Below the pieces are notes generated by a model. It did no database searches and had not been told where the DNA came from. It worked only from the letters and a program-made list of their open reading frames with translations. DNA of 64,000 nucleotides, from contig PXRL01000010.1 in NCBI GenBank assembly GCA_003020965.1, positions 1 to 64,000 of the forward strand, read 5' to 3'. Every line of letters begins with the position of its first letter. The first letter of the stretch is position 1. The position numbers and the translations under genes were made by a program. This document shows, piece by piece, positions 43,725 to 51,150 of the stretch. This stretch comes from Halobacteriales archaeon QS_4_69_225 (GTDB lineage: Archaea > Halobacteriota > Halobacteria > Halobacteriales > Haloarculaceae).

Positions 43725-44426
43725 TCAGCAGAACAGCTGCGTCACGTAGACGGCGTTCTCGCCGACGGCGACGCCGACGCCCTGCCGGTCGTACCGCTCC
43801 GACAGCAGCGTCTCGCGGTGGCCCGCCGAGTCCAGCCACTCGCGGACGACCTGGTCGGCCAGTGCACGCTCGGAGTCGGCCAGCGCCCCCCGCGGCGTCT
43901 GGTAGATGTTCTCGCCGACGAAACAATCGAGGCCGGCCGCCTCGGCGCGGTCCTGCGGGCCGACGCCGTCGGGGTCGACGTGGTCGACGTACCCCCGGTC
44001 GCGCATGTCGCGGCTGTGGGTCCGGGCGACGGCCGCGAGGTCGGGGTCGGACTCGACGGCGCCGACGCCGGCCGCCCGTCGCTCGGAGACGGTCGCCGTC
44101 TCGATTCCGGCTTCGACGGCGCCGGCGTCGAGTCCGTCGTCGGGGGGGCCGACGTAGGCGACGGCCCCGACGGCCGCGACGACGACCAGCAGCGTCACGA
44201 CGCCGAGGCCGACGCCGGGCCGCAGCAGCGACGCCGGCGATCGCTCCGGCGGGTCGACGCTCGCGCCGTCGAGATCGGGCCGCCAGCCGCCCGTCGTCCC
44301 CGCCGCCGTACCCGTACAGTCGTGGGCCGACGGCGGCCGGTGGTCGCCACAGCAGGCCGCCCCGCAGTGCGGACAGGCGCCGCTGACCGCCGCGGGCTCG
44401 CCGCAGACGACGCAGTCGGCGGCCAC
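43725..44426 (-). CDS. Membrane-anchored CAP/SCP domain protein with N-terminal zinc finger
   Basis: 233 aa, MAADCVVCGEPAAVSGACPH. N-terminal AN1-like finger: CVVC, CPHC, CCGDH and HDC (eight Cys/His in residues 5-40). A single membrane helix (LGVVTLLVVVAAVGAVAYVG) follows, then a CAP domain: ARTHSRDMRDRGYVDHVDPD, CFVGENIYQTPRG, ADQVVREWLDSAGHRETLLS, RQGVGVAVGENAVYVTQLFC. The orientation puts the finger inside and the CAP domain outside. CAP domains bind lipids or act as proteases; here the role is unknown. This finger-helix-CAP combination is unusual. Confidence 0.85.
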   Translation of the reverse strand: MAADCVVCGEPAAVSGACPHCGAACCGDHRPPSAHDCTGTAAGTTGGWRPDLDGASVDPPERSPASLLRPGVGLGVVTLLVVVAAVGAVAYVGPPDDGLDAGAVEAGIETATVSERRAAGVGAVESDPDLAAVARTHSRDMRDRGYVDHVDPDGVGPQDRAEAAGLDCFVGENIYQTPRGALADSERALADQVVREWLDSAGHRETLLSERYDRQGVGVAVGENAVYVTQLFC

Positions 44427-44448
44427 GACCGTCCTACGGGCCGCGGCC

Positions 44449-45531
44449 TCAAAACGACAGCGTCAGGCTCGCGTCCGGCATCGACAGGAACGCCGTCTCG
44501 TAGCCCTCGTGGCGGTCGACCTGCGGGGCGGTCCGGACCCGGACGGTCAGCTCGTCGCCGGCCGACGGCGAGCCGACGACGGCGCCGTAGTGATAGTCCA
44601 GCCGGTCGTCGAACGTCCGGACGAGCTCGCCGTCGAAGACGGTCGTCCCGTCGCGCCGCAGCGTCGCCGCCAGCGTCATCCGGGGCAGCAGCAGCCGGTT
44701 GTACGGCGTGCGCGCGGAGACGGCCAGGTACGAGTACGACCCCTCGCCGTCGACGCCGGCCGGCGGCGTCTCCGTCGTGACGACCACGAGTTCGGCGTCG
44801 CCGGACGCCGCCGTCCCGCGGTGCTCGCCCGGCAGCGCCGCCGGCTCCGGGGCGACCCCGAGCGGGACCGACATCTCCATCCTGTCGGGAGCCGTGCGCT
44901 CGCCGGCCCGATCGGGGGTTCGCTCGACCGGTATCTCGTCGCGGGCGTCGGCGGCGTACTCGAAGGGGACGGTGACGGTGGCGGGGTCGCCGAACCGGCC
45001 GCGGTAGGCGCCCGTCCGGCGGACGGTCGTCCCGCCGACGGTGACCCGGACGTCGTACGTCCCGTCGCCGTCCAGCGCGAAGTTGGCGCCGTAGTGAAAG
45101 CCCATCTGCGGCGAGAGCATGTTGTAGACGACTCCCTCCTCGACGGTCGCGCCGTCCCTCGCGATCTCGAGGCTGAGCCCCGACTCCGGGAGCGTCCGGC
45201 CGGTCTCGGGGTCCCAGGCCAGCGCCATCAGGTGGACGTCCGTGCCGTCCGGCGACTCCCGGGCCGCGTCGGCGACGCTCTCGGTCGCGGCGTCGACCCG
45301 CCAGAAGCGGTGCGGGTACGTGTACGTCAGCGCGACGGCGTAGTCGCCGGTCTCGGTTGTCCCGACCGGCTCCATTCCGTCGACGTGGGTGGGGTGGTAG
45401 ACGCCTTCGGGACGGTTCTTGAGGGCGGGCGGCGTCGAGCGGAGCGCGCGGGTCTCGACTCCCCCGCCACAGCCGGCGACGCCGACGGCGCCGACCGCCG
45501 CGGCGGCGGCGAGGTAGTCGCGGCGTCTCAT
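44449..45531 (-). CDS. P19/Tp34-like metal-binding lipoprotein, paralog A (DUF7350-like)
   Basis: 360 aa from ATG 45531 (MRRRDYLAAAAAVGAVGVAG), Tat-type signal, lipobox VAGC. The middle has the P19/Tp34 signature: YTYPHRFWRVDAATESVADA, then HLMALAWDPETGRTLPESGL, SPQMGFHYGANFALDGDGTY, DVRVTVGGTTVRRTGAYRGR. Bacterial P19/Tp34 proteins bind copper/iron outside the cell and help iron uptake. The C-terminal half is a second beta domain (YSYLAVSARTPYNRLLLPRM). It shares 76 identical bp with paralog B. Annotated haloarchaeal DUF7350 family; metal specificity unknown. Confidence 0.78.
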   Translation of the reverse strand: MRRRDYLAAAAAVGAVGVAGCGGGVETRALRSTPPALKNRPEGVYHPTHVDGMEPVGTTETGDYAVALTYTYPHRFWRVDAATESVADAARESPDGTDVHLMALAWDPETGRTLPESGLSLEIARDGATVEEGVVYNMLSPQMGFHYGANFALDGDGTYDVRVTVGGTTVRRTGAYRGRFGDPATVTVPFEYAADARDEIPVERTPDRAGERTAPDRMEMSVPLGVAPEPAALPGEHRGTAASGDAELVVVTTETPPAGVDGEGSYSYLAVSARTPYNRLLLPRMTLAATLRRDGTTVFDGELVRTFDDRLDYHYGAVVGSPSAGDELTVRVRTAPQVDRHEGYETAFLSMPDASLTLSF

Positions 45532-45581
45532 CGTCTCGACCTCCACGACGCCGGTGGGTCAGGCTTTCGGTCCGTGTCGAC

Positions 45582-46082
45582 TCAACTCAGCAGCCCGTCG
45601 ACGAGCCGGGTGAACCGGTCGACGAGCCGCTCCGGCAGGGAGGGGTCGGCGGCCGCCAGCAGCTCGGCGGTGCGGCGCTCGTCGGCGACGACGAGCTGGC
45701 GGCCGTCGTGGCGCTTCTCGACGAGGCCGGCCTCGACGAGCCGGTCGGCGTGCCAGGCGAGCGTGCTGCGGGCGACGCCGACCGTCTCGGCGACGTCGAC
45801 CGGCCGCGACGGCCCCTCGTCGAGCAGCGTCGCGACGACCGCGGCGCTGGTCTCCCGCCGTAGCAGCGCCAGCGCCCGCCGCTCCCAGTCGCCGTACGCC
45901 GGCGGGTAGTGGTGGGTCCGGCCGAACAGCTCGGCGACGGTCACGCGGTCCTCCTCGGCGAGCCGCCTGACGTGGTGTTGGACCTGCCCGGCCGCCAGGT
46001 CCAGCTCCCGGACCAGCTGGTTGAAGTGAACCCCGGGGTCGTCGTGGATCCGCCGCTCGATGCGCTCTCTGACGTCGCTCAT
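45582..46082 (-). CDS. Winged-helix transcriptional regulator (two HTH modules)
   Basis: 166 aa, MSDVRERIERRIHDDPGVHF. Two winged-helix modules: first HFNQLVRELDLAAGQVQHHV, second TLLDEGPSRPVDVAETVGVA followed by RSTLAWHADRLVEAGLVEKR. The dimer end is ERLVDRFTRLVDGLLS. ArsR/MarR-like haloarchaeal regulators of this build control adjacent operons. TGATG overlap with the upstream membrane gene means co-translation. It is the obvious candidate regulator of the surface/metal cluster. Confidence 0.85.
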   Translation of the reverse strand: MSDVRERIERRIHDDPGVHFNQLVRELDLAAGQVQHHVRRLAEEDRVTVAELFGRTHHYPPAYGDWERRALALLRRETSAAVVATLLDEGPSRPVDVAETVGVARSTLAWHADRLVEAGLVEKRHDGRQLVVADERRTAELLAAADPSLPERLVDRFTRLVDGLLS

Positions 46083-46384
46083 CAGGGGCCCCCTCCCGTC
46101 GTCCCGGAGACGTCCCGCGTGACCGCTACCGCCGCGATGACCAGCGCCGCCATCGCGACGTCGAGGCCGTGCTCCAGCAGGTGGTGGGTCTCGGCGCCGA
46201 GACTACCGTGTACGTGGCCGACGCCGGCGACGAACCTGACGAGGAGCGTCCCGAGCGCTCCGGCGACCAGCAGGTACGGCCACGAGCGGCGCCGGACCAA
46301 TGCGGCCGCCGCGAGGCCGGCGACGACGGCCGCGCCGACGACGCCGGTCCCCAGCAGCAGGCCGAGGATGCGTTCGTATGTCAC
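46082..46384 (-). CDS. Small membrane protein (DUF7471-like)
   Basis: 100 aa from GTG 46384 (VTYERILGLLLGTGVVGAAV); an alternative GTG lies 21 nt upstream. Three hydrophobic segments, e.g. ILGLLLGTGVVGAAVVAGLA, LLVAGALGTLLVRFVAG and MAALVIAAVAVTRDVSG, with His-rich loop GHVHGSLGAETHHLLEHGLD. The pairing of this protein with a two-HTH regulator is seen in haloarchaea (recalled, unverified). The TGA overlaps the regulator's ATG by one base. Confidence 0.65.
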   Translation of the reverse strand: MTYERILGLLLGTGVVGAAVVAGLAAAALVRRRSWPYLLVAGALGTLLVRFVAGVGHVHGSLGAETHHLLEHGLDVAMAALVIAAVAVTRDVSGTTGGGP

Positions 46385-46405
46385 TGTCGCCGACCTGCGG
46401 TACAC

Positions 46406-46656
46406 GGCGAGGCGTCAAGTCGGTTGCGCCCGTCTCAGCGGTACTGTTTAGTTACGAGTGAATACGGTGCGGACGGAGTGGACAAGACCCCGGAAGCCCC
46501 TGCGCTCTCGGCGGCTGCGACTCGCTTCGGTCCTCGTCACTCACTCCGTTCGCTCCTGCGGTCCTTACGTCGTCTCGCTCGCCGAGAGCGCAGCCCCTTC
46601 CAGTCCCGCCCAGCAGTGGATTTTCGCCCAGCATCGCTTCACCAAACACGACCGTC
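46406..46656. repeat. Dispersed-repeat region with a 14-bp perfect inverted repeat
   Basis: CTGCGCTCTCGGCG at 46500-46513 and CGCCGAGAGCGCAG at 46580-46593 are perfect inverted repeats. Between them, 46520-46572 is a 53-bp element nearly identical to 1601-1653 (five mismatches). The AT-rich part CTGTTTAGTTACGAGTGAAT (46444-46463) may be a promoter for the gene reading left. No coding sequence is recognised. Confidence 0.7.
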
Positions 46657-47643
46657 TCAACGCCGCCGCAGGACGGCCAGCCCGGCGGCGAGGGCGACGG
46701 CGACCGCCGCCCAGACCGCCCCGACGCCGGCACCGTCGCCGTCGGTCCCCGTCGCCGTCGGTGTCGCCGTCGGCGAGCCGCCGGCGTCCGCTGCCGTGGT
46801 GACGAGCGAGGACTCCGCCGGCGTGGGCGTTGGCGTCGCCGCCCCCGCGGTCCGAAGCTCGACGCCGAAGACCGTGCTCACGGGGGCACCGCCGGCGGTG
46901 ACGGGCGCCGTCGCGTCGGCGCCGAACTCGTCGCCGCCGGCGTGGACGACCGCCGCCAGGAGCGTCTCGCTTTCGGCCTCGGAGAGGTACCCCTCGTCGA
47001 GTTCGACGGTGACGTTGTCGTGGACGCCGGCCGACAGCTCGACGACGCCGACCGCCTCGCCGATGTCCTCGTCGCCGGCGGACGCCGAGGAGTCGGCGTT
47101 GACGGCGTGGATCGCGAGGTAGCCGTCCTCGGCGAGTTCGGCCCGTCGGACCGCGACGGTCCCGTCGGTCGACGTCTGCGCCCCGAACCCTTGTGCGGCG
47201 ACGTTCGTCGCGCCCGCGGCCCGCTCGACGGTCAGCCGGCTGCCGGCCGGTTCGCCGAAGGCCGTCTCCATCGGGTCCTCCTCTGGGTCGAACCTCTCGC
47301 CGCCCGCCTCGCTGTGGAGGACGACCCACAGCTCCCGGCTCCCCGCCACCTCGCTCCAGGCGCCGTCGTTTACGGCGACGGTCGTGTCGGTCCGGAAGGC
47401 GGTCTCGTCGGTGGCCCGGCGGTAACCGAGCACCTCGCCCGGCTCGCCGCCGTCGTCGGCCCGGACGACGACCCAGGAGCCGCCGTCGGCGAACTCCCAC
47501 TCCAGCCGTAGCGTCCCGTCGGCCGACCGCTGATCGTCGGCCTCGACGCCGGAGACGTGGGCGGCGGCGGGCACGACGGCCACGCACAATAGGGCGACGA
47601 CGGCGACCGACAGTGCCGTCGCGGTCGCGGGCGTCCGTTCCAT
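46657..47643 (-). CDS. Surface protein with DUF7282-like repeats and C-terminal membrane anchor
   Basis: 328 aa, MERTPATATALSVAVVALLC (Sec signal peptide, cleaved near AAAHVSG). Beta-rich body with two similar blocks: WVVVRADDGGEPGEVLGYRR and YLAIHAVNADSSASAGDEDI, typical of haloarchaeal DUF7282 units. A Thr/Pro linker (ATPTPTPAESSLVTT) then the C-terminal helix GAVWAAVAVALAAGLAVLRR, like an archaeosortase-type anchor without a visible PGF motif. The gene starts immediately after the TAG of the P19-like gene, so the two are one operon. Confidence 0.75.
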   Translation of the reverse strand: MERTPATATALSVAVVALLCVAVVPAAAHVSGVEADDQRSADGTLRLEWEFADGGSWVVVRADDGGEPGEVLGYRRATDETAFRTDTTVAVNDGAWSEVAGSRELWVVLHSEAGGERFDPEEDPMETAFGEPAGSRLTVERAAGATNVAAQGFGAQTSTDGTVAVRRAELAEDGYLAIHAVNADSSASAGDEDIGEAVGVVELSAGVHDNVTVELDEGYLSEAESETLLAAVVHAGGDEFGADATAPVTAGGAPVSTVFGVELRTAGAATPTPTPAESSLVTTAADAGGSPTATPTATGTDGDGAGVGAVWAAVAVALAAGLAVLRRR

Positions 47644-48720
47644 CTACACGGTGTAGCTGACGGGTTCCATCTCGAGGAAGGCCCGTTCGTAGCCGCGGTG
47701 CCGGGAGACCTGCGGCGGCGTCACCGGCCGAACCGTCACCTCGTCGCCGGATTCCAAGGCGTCGACGGCCGCCCCGTAGTGGTAGTTCAGCTCCGGGTCC
47801 AGCGTCCGCCGGAGCGGCCCCTCGAAGACCGTCTCGCCGCCCCGCTCGACGGTCGCCTCCAGCCCCGCGGCCGGCAGGGTGTACCGGTTGTAGCGGGTCC
47901 GGGCCGAGACGGCGAGATACGTCCCCGCCTCGACCGGCGGGTCGTCGCGGACCGCGAGCAGCGGCAGCACGGCGTCGTCGGTCCGCTCGCTCCCGACCTG
48001 TTCGCCCGGCATCGACCCGACGGCCGGCAGGGTGCCGTCCGGCATCATCATCTCCATCGGCTCGACGGCGCCGGGGTCGCCGAAGCTGTCGAGCTCTCGG
48101 GTGTGATCGTCGAGGTTCTGGCGGGTCTCCGCGTCGAAGGTGACGCCGACGGTCGCGGTCGCGGGGTCGTCGAACCGGCCCTCGAAGGCGCCCGTCCGGC
48201 GGACGTTGAGCCCGCCGACGGTGACCCGGACGTCGTACGTCCCGTCGCCGTCCAGCGCGAAGTTGGCGCCGTAGTGAAAGCCCATCGGCTGGGAGAGCAT
48301 CGGATAGATGACCTGCTCGTCGAAGGCGCCGCCCTCCGGGGCGATCTCGACCGTCAGCCCCGTCTCCGGGACGACGATGCCGGTCTCCGGCTCCCAGACG
48401 GCGGCCATCAGGTGCATCGAGTCGCTCTCCGCGACCGGCTCCTCCTTTCGCTCGTCGCCGACCATCCGCCAGAACCGGTGGGGAGCGGAGTACATGACCG
48501 CGAGCTCGAGGTCGCCGGCCCCGGCGGTCCCCTGCATCGCCATGCTGTCGGTGAACCGCTGGACGTAGATGCCGTCGTGGCGTCCGTCACCCTCGGTCGG
48601 CTGTGGGGCCCCGCCGCCGTCTTCGCCGCCACCGTCTCCGCCGTCGCCGCCGATACAACCGGCCAGCAGCCCCGCCGAGAGGGCGCCGGCCCCGGTCCTG
48701 ATGACGCTCCGACGTCTCAT
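47644..48720 (-). CDS. P19/Tp34-like metal-binding lipoprotein, paralog B (DUF7350-like)
   Basis: 358 aa, MRRRSVIRTGAGALSAGLLA (Tat-type), lipobox LAGC, then a Gly/Asp-rich linker. Core: MYSAPHRFWRMVGDERKEEP, HLMAAVWEPETGIVVPETGL, LSQPMGFHYGANFALDGDGT, LNVRRTGAFEGRFDD; a Met-rich patch EPMEMMMPDGTLP follows, which suits copper or iron handling. Homologous to paralog A at 44449-45531 over the whole length, with an identical 76-bp DNA run. The last codon is followed at once by the DUF7282-like gene. A 12-bp palindrome abuts its start. Confidence 0.8.
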   Translation of the reverse strand: MRRRSVIRTGAGALSAGLLAGCIGGDGGDGGGEDGGGAPQPTEGDGRHDGIYVQRFTDSMAMQGTAGAGDLELAVMYSAPHRFWRMVGDERKEEPVAESDSMHLMAAVWEPETGIVVPETGLTVEIAPEGGAFDEQVIYPMLSQPMGFHYGANFALDGDGTYDVRVTVGGLNVRRTGAFEGRFDDPATATVGVTFDAETRQNLDDHTRELDSFGDPGAVEPMEMMMPDGTLPAVGSMPGEQVGSERTDDAVLPLLAVRDDPPVEAGTYLAVSARTRYNRYTLPAAGLEATVERGGETVFEGPLRRTLDPELNYHYGAAVDALESGDEVTVRPVTPPQVSRHRGYERAFLEMEPVSYTV

Positions 48721-48732
48721 TACCGTACGGTA
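48721..48732 (-). promoter_or_regulatory. 12-bp perfect palindrome at the start of the P19-like operon
   Basis: TACCGTACGGTA is a perfect palindrome directly upstream of the ATG of the P19-like gene (start at 48720), where a leaderless transcript would begin. It is a good operator candidate for a repressor. No copy was noticed before paralog A. Confidence 0.5.
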
Positions 48733-48815
48733 CGGCCGGTCGTGTTACTGCTTTGTGGTCCGTCGCTCTAGCGGCCGCCGAGAACGTGACCCGACTCGTC
48801 GCGCCGGCCGCCCGC

Positions 48816-48968
48816 TCAGATGTCTAGCTCGATTTCCTCGTCGTCGTACAGCTCCTCGAAGTCGAGGCTCCGGTCGCGCGCGGCGAGCGCCCGCTCGATC
48901 TCGCGCTCGCGGCGCTGCTGGCGCTTCGTCCTGCCCTTCCGTTCGCGGCCTCGCTTCGTGTCCGGCAT
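48816..48968 (-). CDS. Possible separate 50-aa basic/acidic small protein (or GST C-terminal tail)
   Basis: ATG 48968 gives MPDTKRGRERKGRTKRQQRR, then EREIERALAARDRSLDFEEL and YDDEEIELDI. It lies in frame with the GST gene and is preceded by an AT-richer segment (TATGTATGTGGATGGTATAC) resembling a promoter. It could be an independent gene whose upstream GST lost its stop codon. Charge split (basic then acidic) suggests nucleic-acid or protein binding; no family recognised. Confidence 0.4.
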   Translation of the reverse strand: MPDTKRGRERKGRTKRQQRREREIERALAARDRSLDFEELYDDEEIELDI

Positions 48969-49961
48969 ATCCATGGGTGTGTATACCATCCACATACATA
49001 GGCGTGTCGGCGGCTCGCCGGCCAGGTCGTCGCGGTCGTGCGGCGCCCCGAAGTCGGGATCGGGGCCCGTCGGGACGATGCGCTTCGGGCTGACGTCCGG
49101 GTGGGTCGTGTAGTAGTGCTCCGTGATGTGGCCCATGTGGGTCGTCTCGCCGAAGCCGGGCGTCTGGTAGAGGTCCCGGAGGTACGGCCACAGGTTGTCG
49201 TACTCGCGGATGAGACTGCGATTGCACATAAAGTGGGTGTGGTACACCTCGTCGAACCGGACCAGCGTCGTGTACATCGCGACGTCGGCCTCGGTCAGTC
49301 GCTCGCCGGCGAGGTACCGCCGGTCGGCCAGGACCTCGTCCCAGCGGTCGAGGGCGTCGAACAACTCCGCGACGGCCCCGTCGTAGGCCTCCTGGGTGTC
49401 GGCGAAGCCCGCCCGGTAGACGCCATTGTTGATCGGCTCGTATATCTCGTCGAGGATCCGGTCGACGTCGTCCCGGAGGTCGACCGGCGCCAGGTCGACG
49501 CCGTTGCCCAGGTCGGCGAAGCGGGTCGTCAGGTTCCGCATGATCTCCCGGGACTCGTTGTTGACGATGGTGTCCTCTTGTTTGTCCCACAGCACCGGAA
49601 CCGTCACGCGGCCGGTGTAGTCGTCGTCGGCGGCGACGTACAGCTCCCGCAGGTAGTCGGCGCCGTTGACTGAGTCGGCGGTGCAGGCTTCCTTCTCCGG
49701 GGTGAACTGCCAGCCGCCGTCGTCGCGGTACGGGTCGACGTAGTCGACGGTGATGGCGCCGTCCAGCCCCAGCAGCTTCCGGGTGATGAGCGTCCGGTGG
49801 GCCCACGGGCAGGCGTTGCAGACGTAGAGGTGGTACCGCCCGGCCTCGACGTCCTCCGGCGCGACGGTGTCGCGGAAGCTGGTCGTCTGTCGGTCGAACT
49901 CGCCGTCCTCGTCGGTGGCCTCGTACTCGGTCACCCACTCGCCGTTCACGAACTGGTTCAT
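48816..49961 (-). CDS. Xi-class glutathione S-transferase (glutathionyl-hydroquinone reductase-like) with a C-terminal tail
   Basis: 381 aa, MNQFVNGEWVTEYEATDEDG. GST-Xi hallmarks: YHLYVCNACPWAHRTLITRK (Cys51 in CPWAH is catalytic; Cys48 precedes it), YVDPYRDDGGWQFTPEKEAC, VTVPVLWDKQEDTIVNNESR, YLAGERLTEADVAMYTTLVR, ending GPDPDFGAPHDRDDLAGEPP at about residue 320. No stop follows: reading continues through CMWMVYTPMD and a lysine/arginine-rich MPDTKRGRERKGRTKRQQRR tail. The first 320 residues are a complete enzyme, so the last 60 look like a fused small gene. Confidence 0.85.
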   Translation of the reverse strand: MNQFVNGEWVTEYEATDEDGEFDRQTTSFRDTVAPEDVEAGRYHLYVCNACPWAHRTLITRKLLGLDGAITVDYVDPYRDDGGWQFTPEKEACTADSVNGADYLRELYVAADDDYTGRVTVPVLWDKQEDTIVNNESREIMRNLTTRFADLGNGVDLAPVDLRDDVDRILDEIYEPINNGVYRAGFADTQEAYDGAVAELFDALDRWDEVLADRRYLAGERLTEADVAMYTTLVRFDEVYHTHFMCNRSLIREYDNLWPYLRDLYQTPGFGETTHMGHITEHYYTTHPDVSPKRIVPTGPDPDFGAPHDRDDLAGEPPTRLCMWMVYTPMDMPDTKRGRERKGRTKRQQRREREIERALAARDRSLDFEELYDDEEIELDI

Positions 49962-50146
49962 CGTACATCACCTACGATCTCTCGGCTCATATGCTCCCCG
50001 GCAGCGATGCGTGTTGCCGCCACTCCGCCCGCGCTCGTGGCGTCCCGCGGCCGCCGTCCGGGCGCCGGACCCGGCGTCCGGAGCGGCGCCGATGGGGGGT
50101 GGGGTCGAATCACAACGCTATTGAAGCGGCTCACCCAACCCCGGAT

Positions 50147-50725
50147 ATGGTCACGACAGTGGGTATCGTCGGCGGGGCGATACTGACGCTGGTGGCGGTC
50201 ATCCTCCACCTCTCGGGGGGCTCCGACTGGAAGCCACGAGAGGACATCTCCCAGGACGTCATCGAAAAGCGGGCGGAGTCGGTGCCGGAGACCGACTTCC
50301 CGGAGCCGTCCAACCGGACGCTCGGCGGCGGCGGCGCGGTCGCGGCCGTCGGCACCGAGGTCGCCGGCGAGGGCGAACTCGCCGACGAGGCCGAAATCGA
50401 CGAGAGCCCCGCGGCCATCCCCGACGACGAGGCGGCGACCTTCGAGGTCGAGTACGCAAAGGAAGGCAAGACGGTCGAGGTCAAGGAAAACGAGACGCTG
50501 CTCGAGGCCGGCGAGGACGAGGACTGGGACCTGCCGTACGCCTGCCGCGAGGGGCAGTGCATCTCCTGTGCCGGCCACGTCGCCGACGGCGGCCACGCCG
50601 AGGACTACGTCGAACACCACACCAACCAGATGCTCGGCGAACCCGAACTCGACGAGGGCTACACCCTCACCTGCGTCGCCTACCCGACCGACGATCTCAC
50701 GCTCGAGACCGGCGAGTCGCCCTGA
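50147..50725 (+). CDS. Membrane-anchored 2Fe-2S ferredoxin
   Basis: 192 aa, MVTTVGIVGGAILTLVAVIL. One N-terminal membrane helix (VGIVGGAILTLVAVILHLSG), a 90-residue acidic linker, then a plant-type ferredoxin: TLLEAGEDEDWDLPYACREG, QCISCAGHVADGGHAEDYVE, LTCVAYPTDDLTLETGESP, with ligands C-x4-C-x2-C and a distal Cys. Probably carries electrons at the membrane. Divergent from the GST gene, with about 185 bp between. Confidence 0.9.
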   Translation: MVTTVGIVGGAILTLVAVILHLSGGSDWKPREDISQDVIEKRAESVPETDFPEPSNRTLGGGGAVAAVGTEVAGEGELADEAEIDESPAAIPDDEAATFEVEYAKEGKTVEVKENETLLEAGEDEDWDLPYACREGQCISCAGHVADGGHAEDYVEHHTNQMLGEPELDEGYTLTCVAYPTDDLTLETGESP

Positions 50726-50741
50726 CGAGATCTCTCGACGC

Positions 50742-50992
50742 TCACTCCAGCAGCCGTAGTTCTTCCAACGATCCCGGACCGTCCTCGACCATTTTCGTCA
50801 GTTCCTCCAGTTCGTCGACCCGCCGTCGACCAGTAGCGCGCGGCCAGCCAGCACGATGACGACGCCGCCACAGACCACGACGGCACCCGGTATCGACACC
50901 GCCGTTAGCCCTCCGACCGCCAGCAAGAAACCGAGCGAGCCCCAAGTATCGCCGCCGGCTCCCGGTCGTGCTGCCGGGCCGTGTATTCCCAC
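50742..50992 (-). pseudogene. Frameshifted small membrane protein
   Basis: One frame from GTG 50992 reads VGIHGPAARPGAGGDTWGSL, GFLLAVGGLTAVSIPGAVVV, CGGVVIVLAGRALLVDGG and then a short stop-bounded end. One base over, the sequence continues RRVDELEELTKMVEDGPGSL, EELRLLE to TGA. The join of two hydrophobic helices with a coherent acidic tail implies a single-base frameshift in a real ~80-aa gene, or a sequencing error. No family recognised. Confidence 0.5.
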
Positions 50993-51077
50993 CCCGTCGA
51001 CGGCTCCCGCGCGGATGTCCTCCGGGGCCAGGACGTGTCACAACCGTTAAACCGACGCCCCGGGTATCGGTACACGG

Positions 51078-51150
51078 GAGCCCGTAGCTCAGTGGACAGA
51101 GTGCTTGGTTCCGGACCAAGATGTCGCGGGTTCAAATCCCGTCGGGCTCG
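51078..51150 (+). tRNA. tRNA-Arg (anticodon CCG)
   Basis: A 73-nt cloverleaf: acceptor GAGCCCG/CGGGCTC plus G, D arm region GCTCAGTGGACAGAGT, anticodon stem CTTGG/CCAAG with loop TTCCGGA (anticodon CCG), T stem GCGGG/CCCGT (one G-U) with loop TTCAAAT. Its 3' end is copied several times immediately downstream, so it is the probable integration site of the next element. Confidence 0.95.
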
